A stretch of DNA of 64,000 nt from Kutzneria buriramensis (GTDB lineage: Bacteria > Actinomycetota > Actinomycetes > Mycobacteriales > Pseudonocardiaceae): contig NZ_QUNO01000001.1 of the NCBI RefSeq assembly GCF_003387475.1, positions 62,001 to 126,000 of the forward strand, in the 5' to 3' direction. The notes beneath the pieces are model-generated. The model was not told the origin of the DNA, did no database searches, and saw only the letters and a program-made list of their open reading frames with translations. The translations under genes and the position numbers were made by a program. This document shows, piece by piece, positions 53,988 to 62,854 of this stretch; the stretch's first letter is position 1; every line of letters begins with the position of its first letter.

Positions 53988-56621
53988 CTACCTCGGCGCC
54001 GCCGCGACCGTCCTGGCCGCCACGTTCACGCCCGCGACCTGCACGTTCGGCGTCGCGCCGCCCAGTTCTGCGGTCCGGTAGTCGGCCTGAACCGTCACGG
54101 TTTCCCCTGGCCAGATCGTGACATAGTCGTCACTCCAGGTGACCGGCGCGACCTCGTCGCCGGAGGCGCCCTTGCGGACCGTCGCCCGCAGGAAGAACGC
54201 CACCTTGGTGCCGTTGTTGGTCAGCTTCACCGACGTCGTCGAGCGGTCGCCGCTGGTCGTGGTCGACGCGCTGACGTCCACCTTGCCGGCGCCCAGGTTC
54301 TGCAGCCCGGACAGGTCGGCGTAGCCGGTCTGGGGCGTGTCGTACCAGGTGGACTTGCCGTAGTCCATGGTGTCCGCCTTGGTGGACAGCCAGTACACGT
54401 TGCGGTCCACCACCTTGCCGCCGGAGTCCTTGAGCAGCAGCCGCACGAAGTACGTGCTCGACAGGCCGCTCGGCGAGGCGATCCGGGGCAGGCTGGTGGA
54501 CCCGTTCGCCTTGGCGGTGACGCCGGTCTGCGTGGTGTCCGACTTGACCGTGCCGTCGGTGTTGAAGATCGTCGTCTGCACGGACAGACCCGACTGCGCC
54601 GACAGTCCGGTGTTCACCAGCGCCACCGTGCTGTCGTCGTAGGAGTACTGGACGTGCAGCGGCCGCAGCGCCGTCTTGGCCCCGAAGTACGAGCCGCTGG
54701 GCTGCATCGAGTAGTCGTAGAGGTGCCAGTACAGCGTCGGCCACGGGTTGTTCAGCATCCAGTAGATGACGCCGGTGGCCGGCTTGCCGCTTTTGGACTG
54801 GTTGCGCCCGAACGCCTCGAACTGCGCCCGGTTCACCTCGTAGTTGGTCAGCTGCGCCTTGGCCACGAAGTCGTCCAGGCTCTTCGGCGTGCCGTAGCGC
54901 TTGCCCAGCGCGGTCAGGAACGACCCCAGCTTGGAGAACTCGGCGCTGGGCGAGAGGTGGTACTGCGCCTTGGTCCCGTTCTGCCACAGGTCGGAGAGTT
55001 CCTGCGGGGACAGGTACTTCTTCAGCGCGTCGGCGTCCGGGACGGTCGGGCCGGGGCCGACCTCGGAGGCGAAGCCGAACGCGCCGCCGAGCTGGCTGCC
55101 GTACCAGTAGTTCGGCGGGATCCACCAGTACGGGCCGTCCATCTTGTTGCCGGACGCGCCGGTCACCGGGCTCGATGCCTTGGCCGCGCTCGAGATGATC
55201 GGGGCCTGCCAGTCGGAGACCTTCAGGCCGTCCAGGTAGTCCTTCTCCACCGCGGCCGGCGGCGCGGTGTCGCTGCCGATGTAGAAGCCCAGCACGCTGG
55301 GGTGGTTGCGCAGCCGCAGGCCCTCGGTGACCGCGGACGCGTTGGCAACGGTGTGGTCCGCGGCCTTCCAGCTGCCGTAGCTCTGCCAGTACGAGCAGCA
55401 CTCCCAGCCCGGCATCACCATGATGCCCAGCTTGTCGGCCAGCTCGTAGAACTCGTCGTTCTCCTCCTTGCCCTCCAGGCGGATCGTGTTCAGCCCGAGG
55501 TCGCGCACGTAGTCCAGCTGGTCGGTCAGCTTCTGCTGGTCGTAGCGTAGGAACAGGTCCGAGGCCCAGCCGCCGCCGCGCACCAGGAACGGCTTGCCGT
55601 TCACGGTGAACGCCATGCCGCCGTCCTTCATCGACGACTTCACGTCGCGCACGCCGAAGTCGGTGGCGGCGCTGTCGGAGACCTTGCCGTCCACCGACGC
55701 GGTCAGCGCCAGGTGGTACATCGGCTGGTCGCCCATCTCGTACGGCCACCAGACCTTGGGATTGGCCAGGTGCTGGGCGATGCTGACGGTCTTGGTCTGG
55801 TTGGCGGCCAGCGTCACCTGCTGGCTGAACGCGGCGTCGACCGTGCCGGCGACCGTGGTGGTGACGGAGGCGTTGGTGTTGTTGGTGACCTCCGCCTTGA
55901 TCGTCAGATCGGCGCTGCGGAGGTCGGCCGCCAGCGACGTGACGACGCGCGTGTTGCGGACGGTCACCGCGCCGGTCTCGGCCAGCTGCACGTCCCGCCA
56001 GATGCCCATGTTGTTGTCCGGCGGCAGCTGGGTCCAGTCCACCCAGGAGATCGACAGCTGCTTCTTCGGGTCCGCCGGCGAGGCCTTGACGGCCAGCGCG
56101 TTCGTTCCGGACTTGATCGTCCCGGTGACGTCGAACTCGTGCGACGGGTAGGCGCCGGTGTCGGTGACGCCGATCCTGGTGCCGTTGAGCCAGATCTCCG
56201 AGCCGCCGATGATGCCGTTGTCCAGCCGCAGGAACGTGTGCGTACCGGCGGCCGGGCTGGCGGTGAACGTCTCCCGGTACCACCACGGCACCGTGAAGTC
56301 GGACTTGTTGACGTTCTTGAGGTTCGTCGAGTAGTTGAGGTCGCCGTACTTGCCGGCCGAGATCAGACCGCCCATGACGGTGGAGCGGGCCGGCACCGAC
56401 GTCCATGAGCTGTCGTCATACGTCGGCGAGGACAGCGTGCCGCCGGCCTGGGTCGCCGTCTTGCTGGACTGGAGCTTCCAGCCCGGCACCGTGACGACCT
56501 GGCCGGGCGCGGCGGGCGCGGCGACTCTCGGGGGCACGCTGGCGTCGGAGATGCCGGCCGGCACGACAAGAGCCATGCCCAGCGCGGCCACGAGCCAGGG
56601 AACCTGGCTTCGGCGAAGCAT
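53988..56621 (-). CDS. Secreted GH2 exo-beta-D-glucosaminidase (CsxA-like)
   Basis: An 877-aa secreted GH2 enzyme. Signal peptide: basic head LRRSQ then a hydrophobic run ending near ISDAS. The order is sugar-binding domain (YSTNLKNVNKSDFTVPWWYR, WLNGTRIG), Ig-like domain, TIM barrel (RLEGKEENDEFYELADKLG, MPGWECCSYWQ) and C-terminal beta domains. The catalytic acid appears as Asp451 in YIGSD and the nucleophile as Glu520 in ASEVG; GSD instead of NE is characteristic of the exo-glucosaminidase subfamily. It should release glucosamine from chitosan ends. ATG 56621 has AGGAGG 6 nt upstream. Confidence 0.87.
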   Translation of the reverse strand: MLRRSQVPWLVAALGMALVVPAGISDASVPPRVAAPAAPGQVVTVPGWKLQSSKTATQAGGTLSSPTYDDSSWTSVPARSTVMGGLISAGKYGDLNYSTNLKNVNKSDFTVPWWYRETFTASPAAGTHTFLRLDNGIIGGSEIWLNGTRIGVTDTGAYPSHEFDVTGTIKSGTNALAVKASPADPKKQLSISWVDWTQLPPDNNMGIWRDVQLAETGAVTVRNTRVVTSLAADLRSADLTIKAEVTNNTNASVTTTVAGTVDAAFSQQVTLAANQTKTVSIAQHLANPKVWWPYEMGDQPMYHLALTASVDGKVSDSAATDFGVRDVKSSMKDGGMAFTVNGKPFLVRGGGWASDLFLRYDQQKLTDQLDYVRDLGLNTIRLEGKEENDEFYELADKLGIMVMPGWECCSYWQSYGSWKAADHTVANASAVTEGLRLRNHPSVLGFYIGSDTAPPAAVEKDYLDGLKVSDWQAPIISSAAKASSPVTGASGNKMDGPYWWIPPNYWYGSQLGGAFGFASEVGPGPTVPDADALKKYLSPQELSDLWQNGTKAQYHLSPSAEFSKLGSFLTALGKRYGTPKSLDDFVAKAQLTNYEVNRAQFEAFGRNQSKSGKPATGVIYWMLNNPWPTLYWHLYDYSMQPSGSYFGAKTALRPLHVQYSYDDSTVALVNTGLSAQSGLSVQTTIFNTDGTVKSDTTQTGVTAKANGSTSLPRIASPSGLSSTYFVRLLLKDSGGKVVDRNVYWLSTKADTMDYGKSTWYDTPQTGYADLSGLQNLGAGKVDVSASTTTSGDRSTTSVKLTNNGTKVAFFLRATVRKGASGDEVAPVTWSDDYVTIWPGETVTVQADYRTAELGGATPNVQVAGVNVAARTVAAAPR

Positions 56622-56661
56622 GAACCGCCTCCTCACAGGGTCGGGGGCGGCGGCGGAATAG

Positions 56662-56678
56662 TAAAGAAGGTTTCCTTA
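56662..56678. promoter_or_regulatory. Imperfect AGGAAA-type palindrome before the GH2 gene
   Basis: On the minus strand this reads TAAGGAAACCTTCTTTA: 7-base arms with one mismatch, centred about 49 nt before ATG 56621. It resembles the perfect palindrome at 42092-42110. Candidate repressor site. Confidence 0.5.
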
Positions 56679-56717
56679 AGAAACGTTTACCCGCAATGCT
56701 CCAAACGGTCGTAACGC

Positions 56718-56723
56718 TACGGT
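56718..56723 (+). promoter_or_regulatory. -10 element for the leaderless sterol-carrier-like gene
   Basis: TACGGT is 6 nt before GTG 56730, with no ribosome site between. Confidence 0.4.
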
Positions 56724-56729
56724 GAGTGT

Positions 56730-57110
56730 GTGCCGTCGACGGTGGACCCCCGTGACCTGATGGCCGCCGTCGAGGCGGTGCTGCCGTGGCTGGACGGCGC
56801 CGCGCAGGCGCCTGACCGGCCGGTACTCGCCGCGGCGGTGAAGCTCAGCCTGCGCACCCTGGCCCAGGACGCGCCCGGCAAGAGCGTCGAGGTGCGGGTG
56901 CCGCCCTATGCCGCCGTGCAGTGCGTCCAGGGTGTGCGCCACACTCGGGGCACGCCGCCGAACGTGATCGAGATGGACGCCCGCACCTGGCTCGAACTGG
57001 CCACGGGGCGACTGAGCTGGGCGGACGCTGTCGCTGGTGATCGGGTGGCTGCCTCCGGTAGCCGCGCGGACCTGTCCGGGCTGCTGCCCCTGCTGCGCGC
57101 GGGGTCGTGA
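56730..57110 (+). CDS. Sterol carrier family protein
   Basis: A 126-aa soluble protein of the actinobacterial sterol-carrier-like family normally found just upstream of purF, as in mycobacteria. Seen are AAAVKLSLRTLAQDAPGKSVEVRVPPYAAVQC (in parts) and VIEMDARTWLELATGRLSWADAV, the C-terminal helix typical of SCP-2-like folds. Leaderless GTG. Ligand and any link to purine synthesis unknown. Confidence 0.82.
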   Translation: MPSTVDPRDLMAAVEAVLPWLDGAAQAPDRPVLAAAVKLSLRTLAQDAPGKSVEVRVPPYAAVQCVQGVRHTRGTPPNVIEMDARTWLELATGRLSWADAVAGDRVAASGSRADLSGLLPLLRAGS

Positions 57111-57208
57111 CCGCCCCTTTACCATCGGCTGGGCGGCAAGTAACATTCATGCGTGTCCGTTTTCGCACGTACGAACGATCTCGGACGAATTGTCCGGGTC
57201 GTGGACCG

Positions 57209-57571
57209 GTGACGGCGATGCGCAGGCTCGCGCTGATCGCCACCGGGGTCCTCGCGTGCCTCGGACTCGTCGCCGTGGCCACCGCGTTCGTCTGGGGCGT
57301 CACCCCGCGCGAGTGGGACGGCAACCTCGACTTCACCGTCGCCCAGCTGTGCCGGCCCGACGACGGCAAGCCCGCGTGCGCGCTGCTCCAGCAGGAGCCG
57401 GCCTCGCCGGGGCAGGCGCCGCTGACCGATGTCGACCGGATCAGCATCGAGGCGTGGAACCTGCCCGCCGGAATCCGCGTCGGTGATCTTGTGCTGTGCC
57501 ACGTGCACCAGCAGGACGCGGCCATCGACAGCGCCGACACCGTGACGAGGGTGGACGGCTGTCACTCGTAA
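57209..57571 (+). CDS. Membrane-anchored or secreted small protein, function unknown
   Basis: A 120-aa protein with an N-terminal hydrophobic helix (LALIATGVLACLGLVAVATA), then an outside part of about 90 residues with four cysteines (LCRPDDGKPACALL, LVLCHVH, VDGCHS) that could form two disulfides. Start is uncertain: GTG 57209, ATG 57218 or ATG 57149. It lies between the sterol-carrier-like gene and purF. No family recognised. Confidence 0.6.
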   Translation: MTAMRRLALIATGVLACLGLVAVATAFVWGVTPREWDGNLDFTVAQLCRPDDGKPACALLQQEPASPGQAPLTDVDRISIEAWNLPAGIRVGDLVLCHVHQQDAAIDSADTVTRVDGCHS

Positions 57572-57672
57572 GTGTGTGGCTTGTGCCACTTGAGCCGGTC
57601 TCGGACACCCTCCGTTGGCCTGTGCGCCACTTACACTGAAGGCGGTCCGACGCCGTCACTAGGGAGTTCTCG

Positions 57673-59205
57673 GTGCCCACCGACCGGTCAGTGCCCGACT
57701 CTGTGTCCGACGACAACGAGCGCGAACCGCGTGAGGAATGCGGCGTCTTCGGGGTCTGGGCCCCAGGCGAAGACGTGGCCAAGCTCACCTACTACGGGCT
57801 CTACGCCCTCCAGCACCGCGGGCAGGAGGCGGCCGGCATCTCGGTCGCCGACGGGAAGCAGATCGTGGTGTTCAAGGATCTCGGCCTGGTCAGCCAGGTC
57901 TTCGACGAGCAGATCCTGTCCTCGCTGCACGGCCACCTGGCCGTCGGCCACTGCCGCTACTCCACCACCGGCTCCACCACGTGGGAGAACGCGCAGCCGG
58001 TGTTCCGCACCACCGCCACCGGCAGCGGCCTGTCCCTGGGCCACAACGGAAACCTGGTCAACACCGCCGAACTCCTGGTGCGCGCCAAGGAAGCCGGCGT
58101 GGACATGCGCGGCGGCGCCACCACCGACTCCGACCTGATGTCCGGCCTGCTCGCGGCGGCCGCCGCCGACAAGGGCCTGGAGCAGGCGGCGATCGAGTTA
58201 CTGCCCACCCTGCGTGGCGCGTTCTGCCTCGTCTGGTCCGACGAGAACACCCTGTACGCGGCCCGCGACCCGCAGGGTGTGCGCCCGCTGGTGCTCGGCC
58301 GGCTCGAACGCGGCTGGGTCGTCGCCAGCGAGACCGCGGCGCTGGACATCGTCGGCGCGTCCTTCGTCCGCGAGGTGGAGCCCGGCGAGCTGCTGGCCAT
58401 CGACGCCGAGGGGCTGCGGTCCTCCCGGTTCGCCAACCCCGAGCCCAAGGGCTGCATCTTCGAGTACGTCTACCTGGCCCGGCCCGACACCACCATCAGC
58501 GGCCGGTCCGTGCACGCCACCCGGGTCGACATCGGCCGCCGGCTGGCCGCCGAGCACCCCGTCGAGGCCGACCTGGTCATCCCGGTGCCCGAGTCCGGCA
58601 CCCCCGCCGCCATCGGCTACGCCCAGGCGTCCGGCATTCCGTACGGGTCGGGCCTGGTCAAGAACGCCTATGTCGGGCGGACCTTCATCCAGCCGTCGCA
58701 GACCATCCGGCAGCTGGGCATCCGCCTCAAGCTCAACCCGCTGCGGGACGTCATCCGCGGCAAGCGGCTCGTCGTCGTCGACGACTCCATCGTGCGCGGC
58801 AACACGCAGCGGGCGCTGGTGCGCATGCTGCGGGAGGCCGGCGCCATCGAGGTGCACGTCCGGATCGCCTCGCCGCCCGTGCGCTGGCCCTGCTTCTACG
58901 GCATCGACTTCGCCTCCCGGGCCGAGCTGATCGCCAACGGGCTGGACTTCGACGGCATCCGCCGGTCCATCGGCGCCGACTCGCTCGGCTACGTGTCGCT
59001 CGAGGCCCTGGTGGCCGCCAGCGAGCAGCCCAAGACCCGGCTGTGCAGCGCCTGCTTCGACGGGGAGTACCCGATCCCGCTGCCCGAGGACGCCATGATC
59101 GGCAAGCACCTGCTGGAGGGCATCGAGGCCAAGGCCGTGTCGGGCTCCGCCGCACCCGTGCTCGCCAACGGGTACGGTGCCGAAGACGCCCTGCGTCGTC
59201 CCTGA
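57673..59205 (+). CDS. purF: Amidophosphoribosyltransferase
   Basis: The 510-aa enzyme catalyses the first committed step of purine synthesis, PRPP plus glutamine to phosphoribosylamine. A short acidic propeptide precedes EECGVFGVW, whose Cys becomes the N-terminal nucleophile after processing. The glutaminase domain has ALQHRGQEAAGI, CRYSTTGS and HNGNL; the PRPP loop is VVVDDSIVRGNT. Cysteines in RWPCFYG and RLCSACFDGEYP fit the Fe-S-containing type. GTG 57673 has AGGGAG 7 nt upstream; TACACT at 57632 is a possible -10. It is followed by purM. Confidence 0.97.
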   Translation: MPTDRSVPDSVSDDNEREPREECGVFGVWAPGEDVAKLTYYGLYALQHRGQEAAGISVADGKQIVVFKDLGLVSQVFDEQILSSLHGHLAVGHCRYSTTGSTTWENAQPVFRTTATGSGLSLGHNGNLVNTAELLVRAKEAGVDMRGGATTDSDLMSGLLAAAAADKGLEQAAIELLPTLRGAFCLVWSDENTLYAARDPQGVRPLVLGRLERGWVVASETAALDIVGASFVREVEPGELLAIDAEGLRSSRFANPEPKGCIFEYVYLARPDTTISGRSVHATRVDIGRRLAAEHPVEADLVIPVPESGTPAAIGYAQASGIPYGSGLVKNAYVGRTFIQPSQTIRQLGIRLKLNPLRDVIRGKRLVVVDDSIVRGNTQRALVRMLREAGAIEVHVRIASPPVRWPCFYGIDFASRAELIANGLDFDGIRRSIGADSLGYVSLEALVAASEQPKTRLCSACFDGEYPIPLPEDAMIGKHLLEGIEAKAVSGSAAPVLANGYGAEDALRRP

Positions 59206-59236
59206 TCGCCCTACTACTAGACGGAGCTTCTCGACC

Positions 59237-60307
59237 GTGAGCACGGACACCAACAGCCCGAAGGCCACCTACGCGGCGGCCGGCGTCAGCATCGCCGCGG
59301 GCGACGAGGCGGTCGAGAAGCTCAAGCCGTGGGCCGGCAAGGCCAACCGCCCCGAGGTGCTGGGCGGCATCGGCGGCTTCGCCGGCCTGTTCAAGCTGAA
59401 GCTGGACCGGTGGAAGGAGCCCGTGCTGGCCTCCTCCACCGACGGCGTCGGCACCAAGATCGCTGTGGCGCAGGCGATGGACGTGCACGACACCATCGGC
59501 ATCGACCTGGTCGCGATGGTCGTGGACGACCTCGTGGTGTGCGGCGCCGAGCCGCTGTTCCTCCAGGACTACATCGCCGTCGGCAAGGTCGTGCCGGACC
59601 GGATCGCCGCCATCGTCAAGGGCATCGCCGAGGGCTGCGTGCAGGCCGGCTGCGCACTGCTCGGCGGCGAGACCGCCGAGCACCCGGGGCTGATGGCCGA
59701 CGGCGCGTACGACGTGTCGGCCACCGGCGTCGGCGTGGTCGAGGCGGACAAGCTGCTCGGCCCGGAGCGGGTGCGGGACGGCGACGTGGTGATCGCCATG
59801 GGCTCCACCGGCCTGCACTCCAACGGCTACTCGCTGGCCCGGCACGTGCTGCTGGACATCGCCCGGATGCCGCTGGACGGGCACGTGGAGGAGTTCGGCC
59901 GCACCCTCGGCGAGGAGATGCTGGAGCCGACCAAGATCTACGCCAAGGACTGCATGGCGCTGGCCGCCGAGGCCGACGCCCGCACGTTCGCGCACATCAC
60001 CGGCGGCGGCCTGGTCGCCAACCTGGCCCGGGTCATCCCCGACGGCCTCACCGCCACGCTCGACCGCGGCACCTGGACGCCGGCCCCCGTGTTCGCCCTG
60101 ATCGCCCAGCGCGGCCGGGTCGAGCGCGAGGAGATGGAGAAGACGTTCAACATGGGCGTCGGCATGGTCGCCGTGGTGTCGGCCGAGGACGCCGACCGCG
60201 CGCTGGCCGTGCTCACCGCGCGGCACGTGCCGGCGTGGGTGCTCGGCGAGATCGGCCCGGCCGGCGAGGAGCGGGTCGTGCTGAAGGGTGACCACCCCCG
60301 GTTCTGA
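59237..60307 (+). CDS. purM: Phosphoribosylformylglycinamidine cyclo-ligase (AIR synthetase)
   Basis: A 356-aa ATP-dependent enzyme closing the imidazole ring. Seen are TYAAAGVSIAAGDEAVEKLK, STDGVGTKIAVAQAM, IGIDLVAMVVDDLVVCGAEPLFLQDYI (in parts), LGGETAEHPG, GSTGLHSNGYSLAR and FNMGVGMVAVV. GTG 59237 gives the standard N-terminus. It starts 31 nt after purF and is very probably co-transcribed with it. Confidence 0.97.
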   Translation: MSTDTNSPKATYAAAGVSIAAGDEAVEKLKPWAGKANRPEVLGGIGGFAGLFKLKLDRWKEPVLASSTDGVGTKIAVAQAMDVHDTIGIDLVAMVVDDLVVCGAEPLFLQDYIAVGKVVPDRIAAIVKGIAEGCVQAGCALLGGETAEHPGLMADGAYDVSATGVGVVEADKLLGPERVRDGDVVIAMGSTGLHSNGYSLARHVLLDIARMPLDGHVEEFGRTLGEEMLEPTKIYAKDCMALAAEADARTFAHITGGGLVANLARVIPDGLTATLDRGTWTPAPVFALIAQRGRVEREEMEKTFNMGVGMVAVVSAEDADRALAVLTARHVPAWVLGEIGPAGEERVVLKGDHPRF

Positions 60308-60333
60308 GCGGGGAAGTCGGTGGACGCCCCACG

Positions 60334-60339
60334 TAACCT
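60334..60339 (+). promoter_or_regulatory. -10 element for leaderless arfB
   Basis: TAACCT is 6 nt before ATG 60346, although the gene is only 38 nt past purM. Confidence 0.45.
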
Positions 60340-60345
60340 GGGGGC

Positions 60346-60774
60346 ATGGCCGACGAACTCCAGGTGACGCCGTCGCTGGTGATCGCCGGCGTGGAACTTC
60401 GCGAACGCTTCTCCCGGTCCTCCGGACCGGGAGGGCAGAACGTCAACACCACCGACAGCCGGGTCGAGCTCTCCTTCGACCTGGCCCGCTCGCCGTCGAT
60501 CCCCGACGACCTGCGCCCGCGGCTGCTGGCCCGGCTGTCCAGCCGGCTGGTGGACGGCGTGCTGACGATCGCCGCCAGCGAGTACCGCTCGCAGCTGGCC
60601 AACCGCAATGCCGCCCGGGAACGCCTCGTCGCGCTGCTGAAGGCGGCATCCGCCCCGCCACCTCCGAAGCGCCGCCCCACCAAGCCCTCCCGCGGCGCCA
60701 AAGAACGCCGCCTCCAGGCCAAGCACCACCGCAGCGACCTCAAGCGCACCCGCCGCACCACCACCGACGACTGA
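60346..60774 (+). CDS. arfB: Alternative ribosome-rescue peptidyl-tRNA hydrolase
   Basis: A 142-aa class I release-factor-like protein: the GGQ loop is in SSGPGGQNVNTTDSRVEL, and a basic C-terminal tail (KRRPTKPSRGAKERRLQAKH) matches the part of ArfB/YaeJ that enters the empty mRNA channel. It lacks the codon-recognition domain, so it should release peptides from ribosomes stalled without a stop codon. Confidence 0.93.
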   Translation: MADELQVTPSLVIAGVELRERFSRSSGPGGQNVNTTDSRVELSFDLARSPSIPDDLRPRLLARLSSRLVDGVLTIAASEYRSQLANRNAARERLVALLKAASAPPPPKRRPTKPSRGAKERRLQAKHHRSDLKRTRRTTTDD

Positions 60775-60792
60775 CCCGGAACGGGTTTCGCC

Positions 60793-60853
60793 CTGTCCCT
60801 GAACGCGACTCGCCGGGGTGAAACCAACCCCCGCGAGTCGCGCTCACAGACAG
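60793..60853. terminator. Long bidirectional hairpin between arfB and the convergent gene
   Basis: Interrupted stem from CTGTC (60793-60797) with GACAG (60849-60853), through CGCGACTCG and its complement, to a GGGG/CCCC top. It lies midway between two convergent stops (60774 and 60877) and can serve both. Confidence 0.65.
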
Positions 60854-60876
60854 AGCGAATGTAAACCTCAGGTAGA

Positions 60877-62391
60877 TCAACTGAAGCGCGGGTACTTGCC
60901 CGTCTTCGGCTCCACGCGCAGCACGTCGATGTGCGCCTCCACCGTGTCCAGCGCGCCGACGGCGTAGTCGAAGTGCAGACCCTCGAAGCCGACCTGGGCG
61001 ACCGCCACCTCCGACTCCGGGCCGAACATGCCGCCACTGGGGATCTCGAAGTCCCACGCCGGGTCCGGCTCCAGCCCGAAGGCCTCCTGGATGACGGCGC
61101 TCAGCTCGTCCAGGTCGGCGACGGACTCGATCTCCACCTGCCGCTCCTGGTCGCCGATGGCGACCTTCAGCACGTGCGCGGTGTCGGCCGCCTCCTCGGG
61201 CACCGGCGGCAGGTCGTCGAAGTCCTCCAGCACGTCCTCGATGTCCCGCAGCGCCACCAGCTCGTCGCTCTCGGCCCGGAACTCCACCAGCTCCGGGTCG
61301 TGGTAGGCCTCGGTGAACCGCTCGAGGATCTCCGCCAGCCGCTCGTCCCACACCGGCCGCTGCTCGGCGGAGGCGTGGTGGTGCACCCAGGCCGTGACGA
61401 TCTCCGGCAGCAGCGCCAGATCCTCGTCGGAGATCTCGATGTTCGCCGGCACGCCCACGCTGAGCAGGTAGTCCAGGGACGCCGGGCCGATCTGCCGCAC
61501 CCGGCGGCCGTTGGACGAGGCCGAGCCGGCCGCCAGCACGGCCCACGCCCGGGCCAGCTCGACGTCCTTGAACGTCCGCGAGGCCAGGAAGTCCTCGATC
61601 GCCGGCTCGAAGTCCTCGATCTCCGGCAGCTCGTCGGTCAACGCGTCGGCGCGGGCCTGGAGCAGCGTGAACTCCATCGCCGGGTTGGAGTCGTCCGGCA
61701 GCTGGAGCATCTCGGCGTGCGCCTCGGGACCGTCCACCAGGAACAGGCCGAGCGGGCCGTCGATGCGCTCCAATGCCTCCGTCGCCGTCAGCCGGACCGG
61801 CTTCGGCGACGGGTCCACGTTCACACCGAGCTCGCGCGCCAGCGCCTGCGCGTCGGTCTGCGACCGCTCCACCACCGCGATCTGCACGATGTGCAGCGAC
61901 GTGGCGTGGTCCACCAGGACGCCGATGACGATGTCCGGGTAGCCCAGGGTGATCAGCTCGATGTCGCCGAACGCGTCCGCCACCGACCAGGCGTCCTCCA
62001 GCGGCGGCTGCTCCTGCCGGTACCAGTCCGGCGCCGACACTCCCGCGGCCGTCAGCTCGGTCGCCGCCTCCAGGAAGAAGTCTCGCTCCTCGTCGTAGCC
62101 GACGGACCCCAGCGCCAGCAGCGCCGCCAGTGTCGCCGGGCTGCCCTTCTCCACCAGCGCTTCGACCAGCCGCTCCACGGTCCGGTCCATCGTCTCGTCC
62201 GGGTCGCCGTCCCGCTGCCACGCCGACCGCCACAGCCCGCCGATCAGCCCCGCCGCCCACAGCTGCGCCTCGTACAGCGCCTTCATGCCCAGCAGGTCGT
62301 TGGACGCGACGACCGCCGCCTCGATCGGGGACTGCGGGCGCGGGCGCTGCCCCTTGCGCTTGGGCTTGCGGTTACGGCTGACCGGGCTCAT
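60877..62391 (-). CDS. Acidic protein with C-terminal pRiA4b ORF-3-like domain
   Basis: A 504-aa, strongly acidic soluble protein with a basic N-terminal tail ([14 protein letters not shown]). The C-terminal ~90 residues (AHVLKVAIGDQERQVEIESV, LSAVIQEAFGLEPDPAWDFEI) resemble the pRiA4b ORF-3-like domain seen in plasmid and transposon-associated proteins, but without the usual PPIWR motif. The long N-terminal helical part has no family that I recognise. Its ATG (62391) lies 20 nt inside the end of the barstar gene, suggesting coupling. Function unknown. Confidence 0.65.
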   Translation of the reverse strand: MSPVSRNRKPKRKGQRPRPQSPIEAAVVASNDLLGMKALYEAQLWAAGLIGGLWRSAWQRDGDPDETMDRTVERLVEALVEKGSPATLAALLALGSVGYDEERDFFLEAATELTAAGVSAPDWYRQEQPPLEDAWSVADAFGDIELITLGYPDIVIGVLVDHATSLHIVQIAVVERSQTDAQALARELGVNVDPSPKPVRLTATEALERIDGPLGLFLVDGPEAHAEMLQLPDDSNPAMEFTLLQARADALTDELPEIEDFEPAIEDFLASRTFKDVELARAWAVLAAGSASSNGRRVRQIGPASLDYLLSVGVPANIEISDEDLALLPEIVTAWVHHHASAEQRPVWDERLAEILERFTEAYHDPELVEFRAESDELVALRDIEDVLEDFDDLPPVPEEAADTAHVLKVAIGDQERQVEIESVADLDELSAVIQEAFGLEPDPAWDFEIPSGGMFGPESEVAVAQVGFEGLHFDYAVGALDTVEAHIDVLRVEPKTGKYPRFS

Positions 62392-62854
62392 GGCGCGAAT
62401 CGTCGCACGTGGCCCGGTCAGCCCCCAATTCGATCAGCTCAGTGCGGCCGGTGAGCAGCACGTTGAACGGCACACCCGCGCTCCCCACCGGCCGAGCCCA
62501 GTTCCTCGCCGCGTGACGCAGCACCCGGAACAGCACCTCACGCTCGGCCGGCTCGTCCGCGAGCAGCCGGTCCGCGTTCGTGATGACGATCAGGTAGCCG
62601 TCGGCGGGGAACCAGGACAGGTCGCGCAGGCAGTCCAGCAGCGCGTCCCAGTTCCAGCCGAAGTACTCCGGGAACCTCAGGCCGCGGTCGAACTGTTCGA
62701 ACAGCAGCTCCGTGTTCGCCATGCGATTCGCGTCGAGCACGACCACGGCGGACGTCCCGGCGGCCGGGAAGGCCTGCCGCACCGGGATGTCCGCCGTGGC
62801 CGGCAACACGTGAAGCCACGGCTCGTCGACGGTCCACACCGCCGCGTCGGTCAT
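62372..62854 (-). CDS. Barstar family protein (ribonuclease inhibitor)
   Basis: A 160-aa barstar-fold protein. The inhibitory helix is clear: [19 protein letters not shown], with both acidic residues that in barstar plug the barnase active site; [11 protein letters not shown]-like strand and a C-terminal [11 protein letters not shown] follow. No barnase-type RNase is visible in the window, so it is an orphan immunity-type protein or has another partner. ATG 62854 overlaps the mmsA stop as ATGA, and its 3' end overlaps the next gene by 20 nt. Confidence 0.88.
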   Translation of the reverse strand: MTDAAVWTVDEPWLHVLPATADIPVRQAFPAAGTSAVVVLDANRMANTELLFEQFDRGLRFPEYFGWNWDALLDCLRDLSWFPADGYLIVITNADRLLADEPAEREVLFRVLRHAARNWARPVGSAGVPFNVLLTGRTELIELGADRATCDDSRHEPGQP

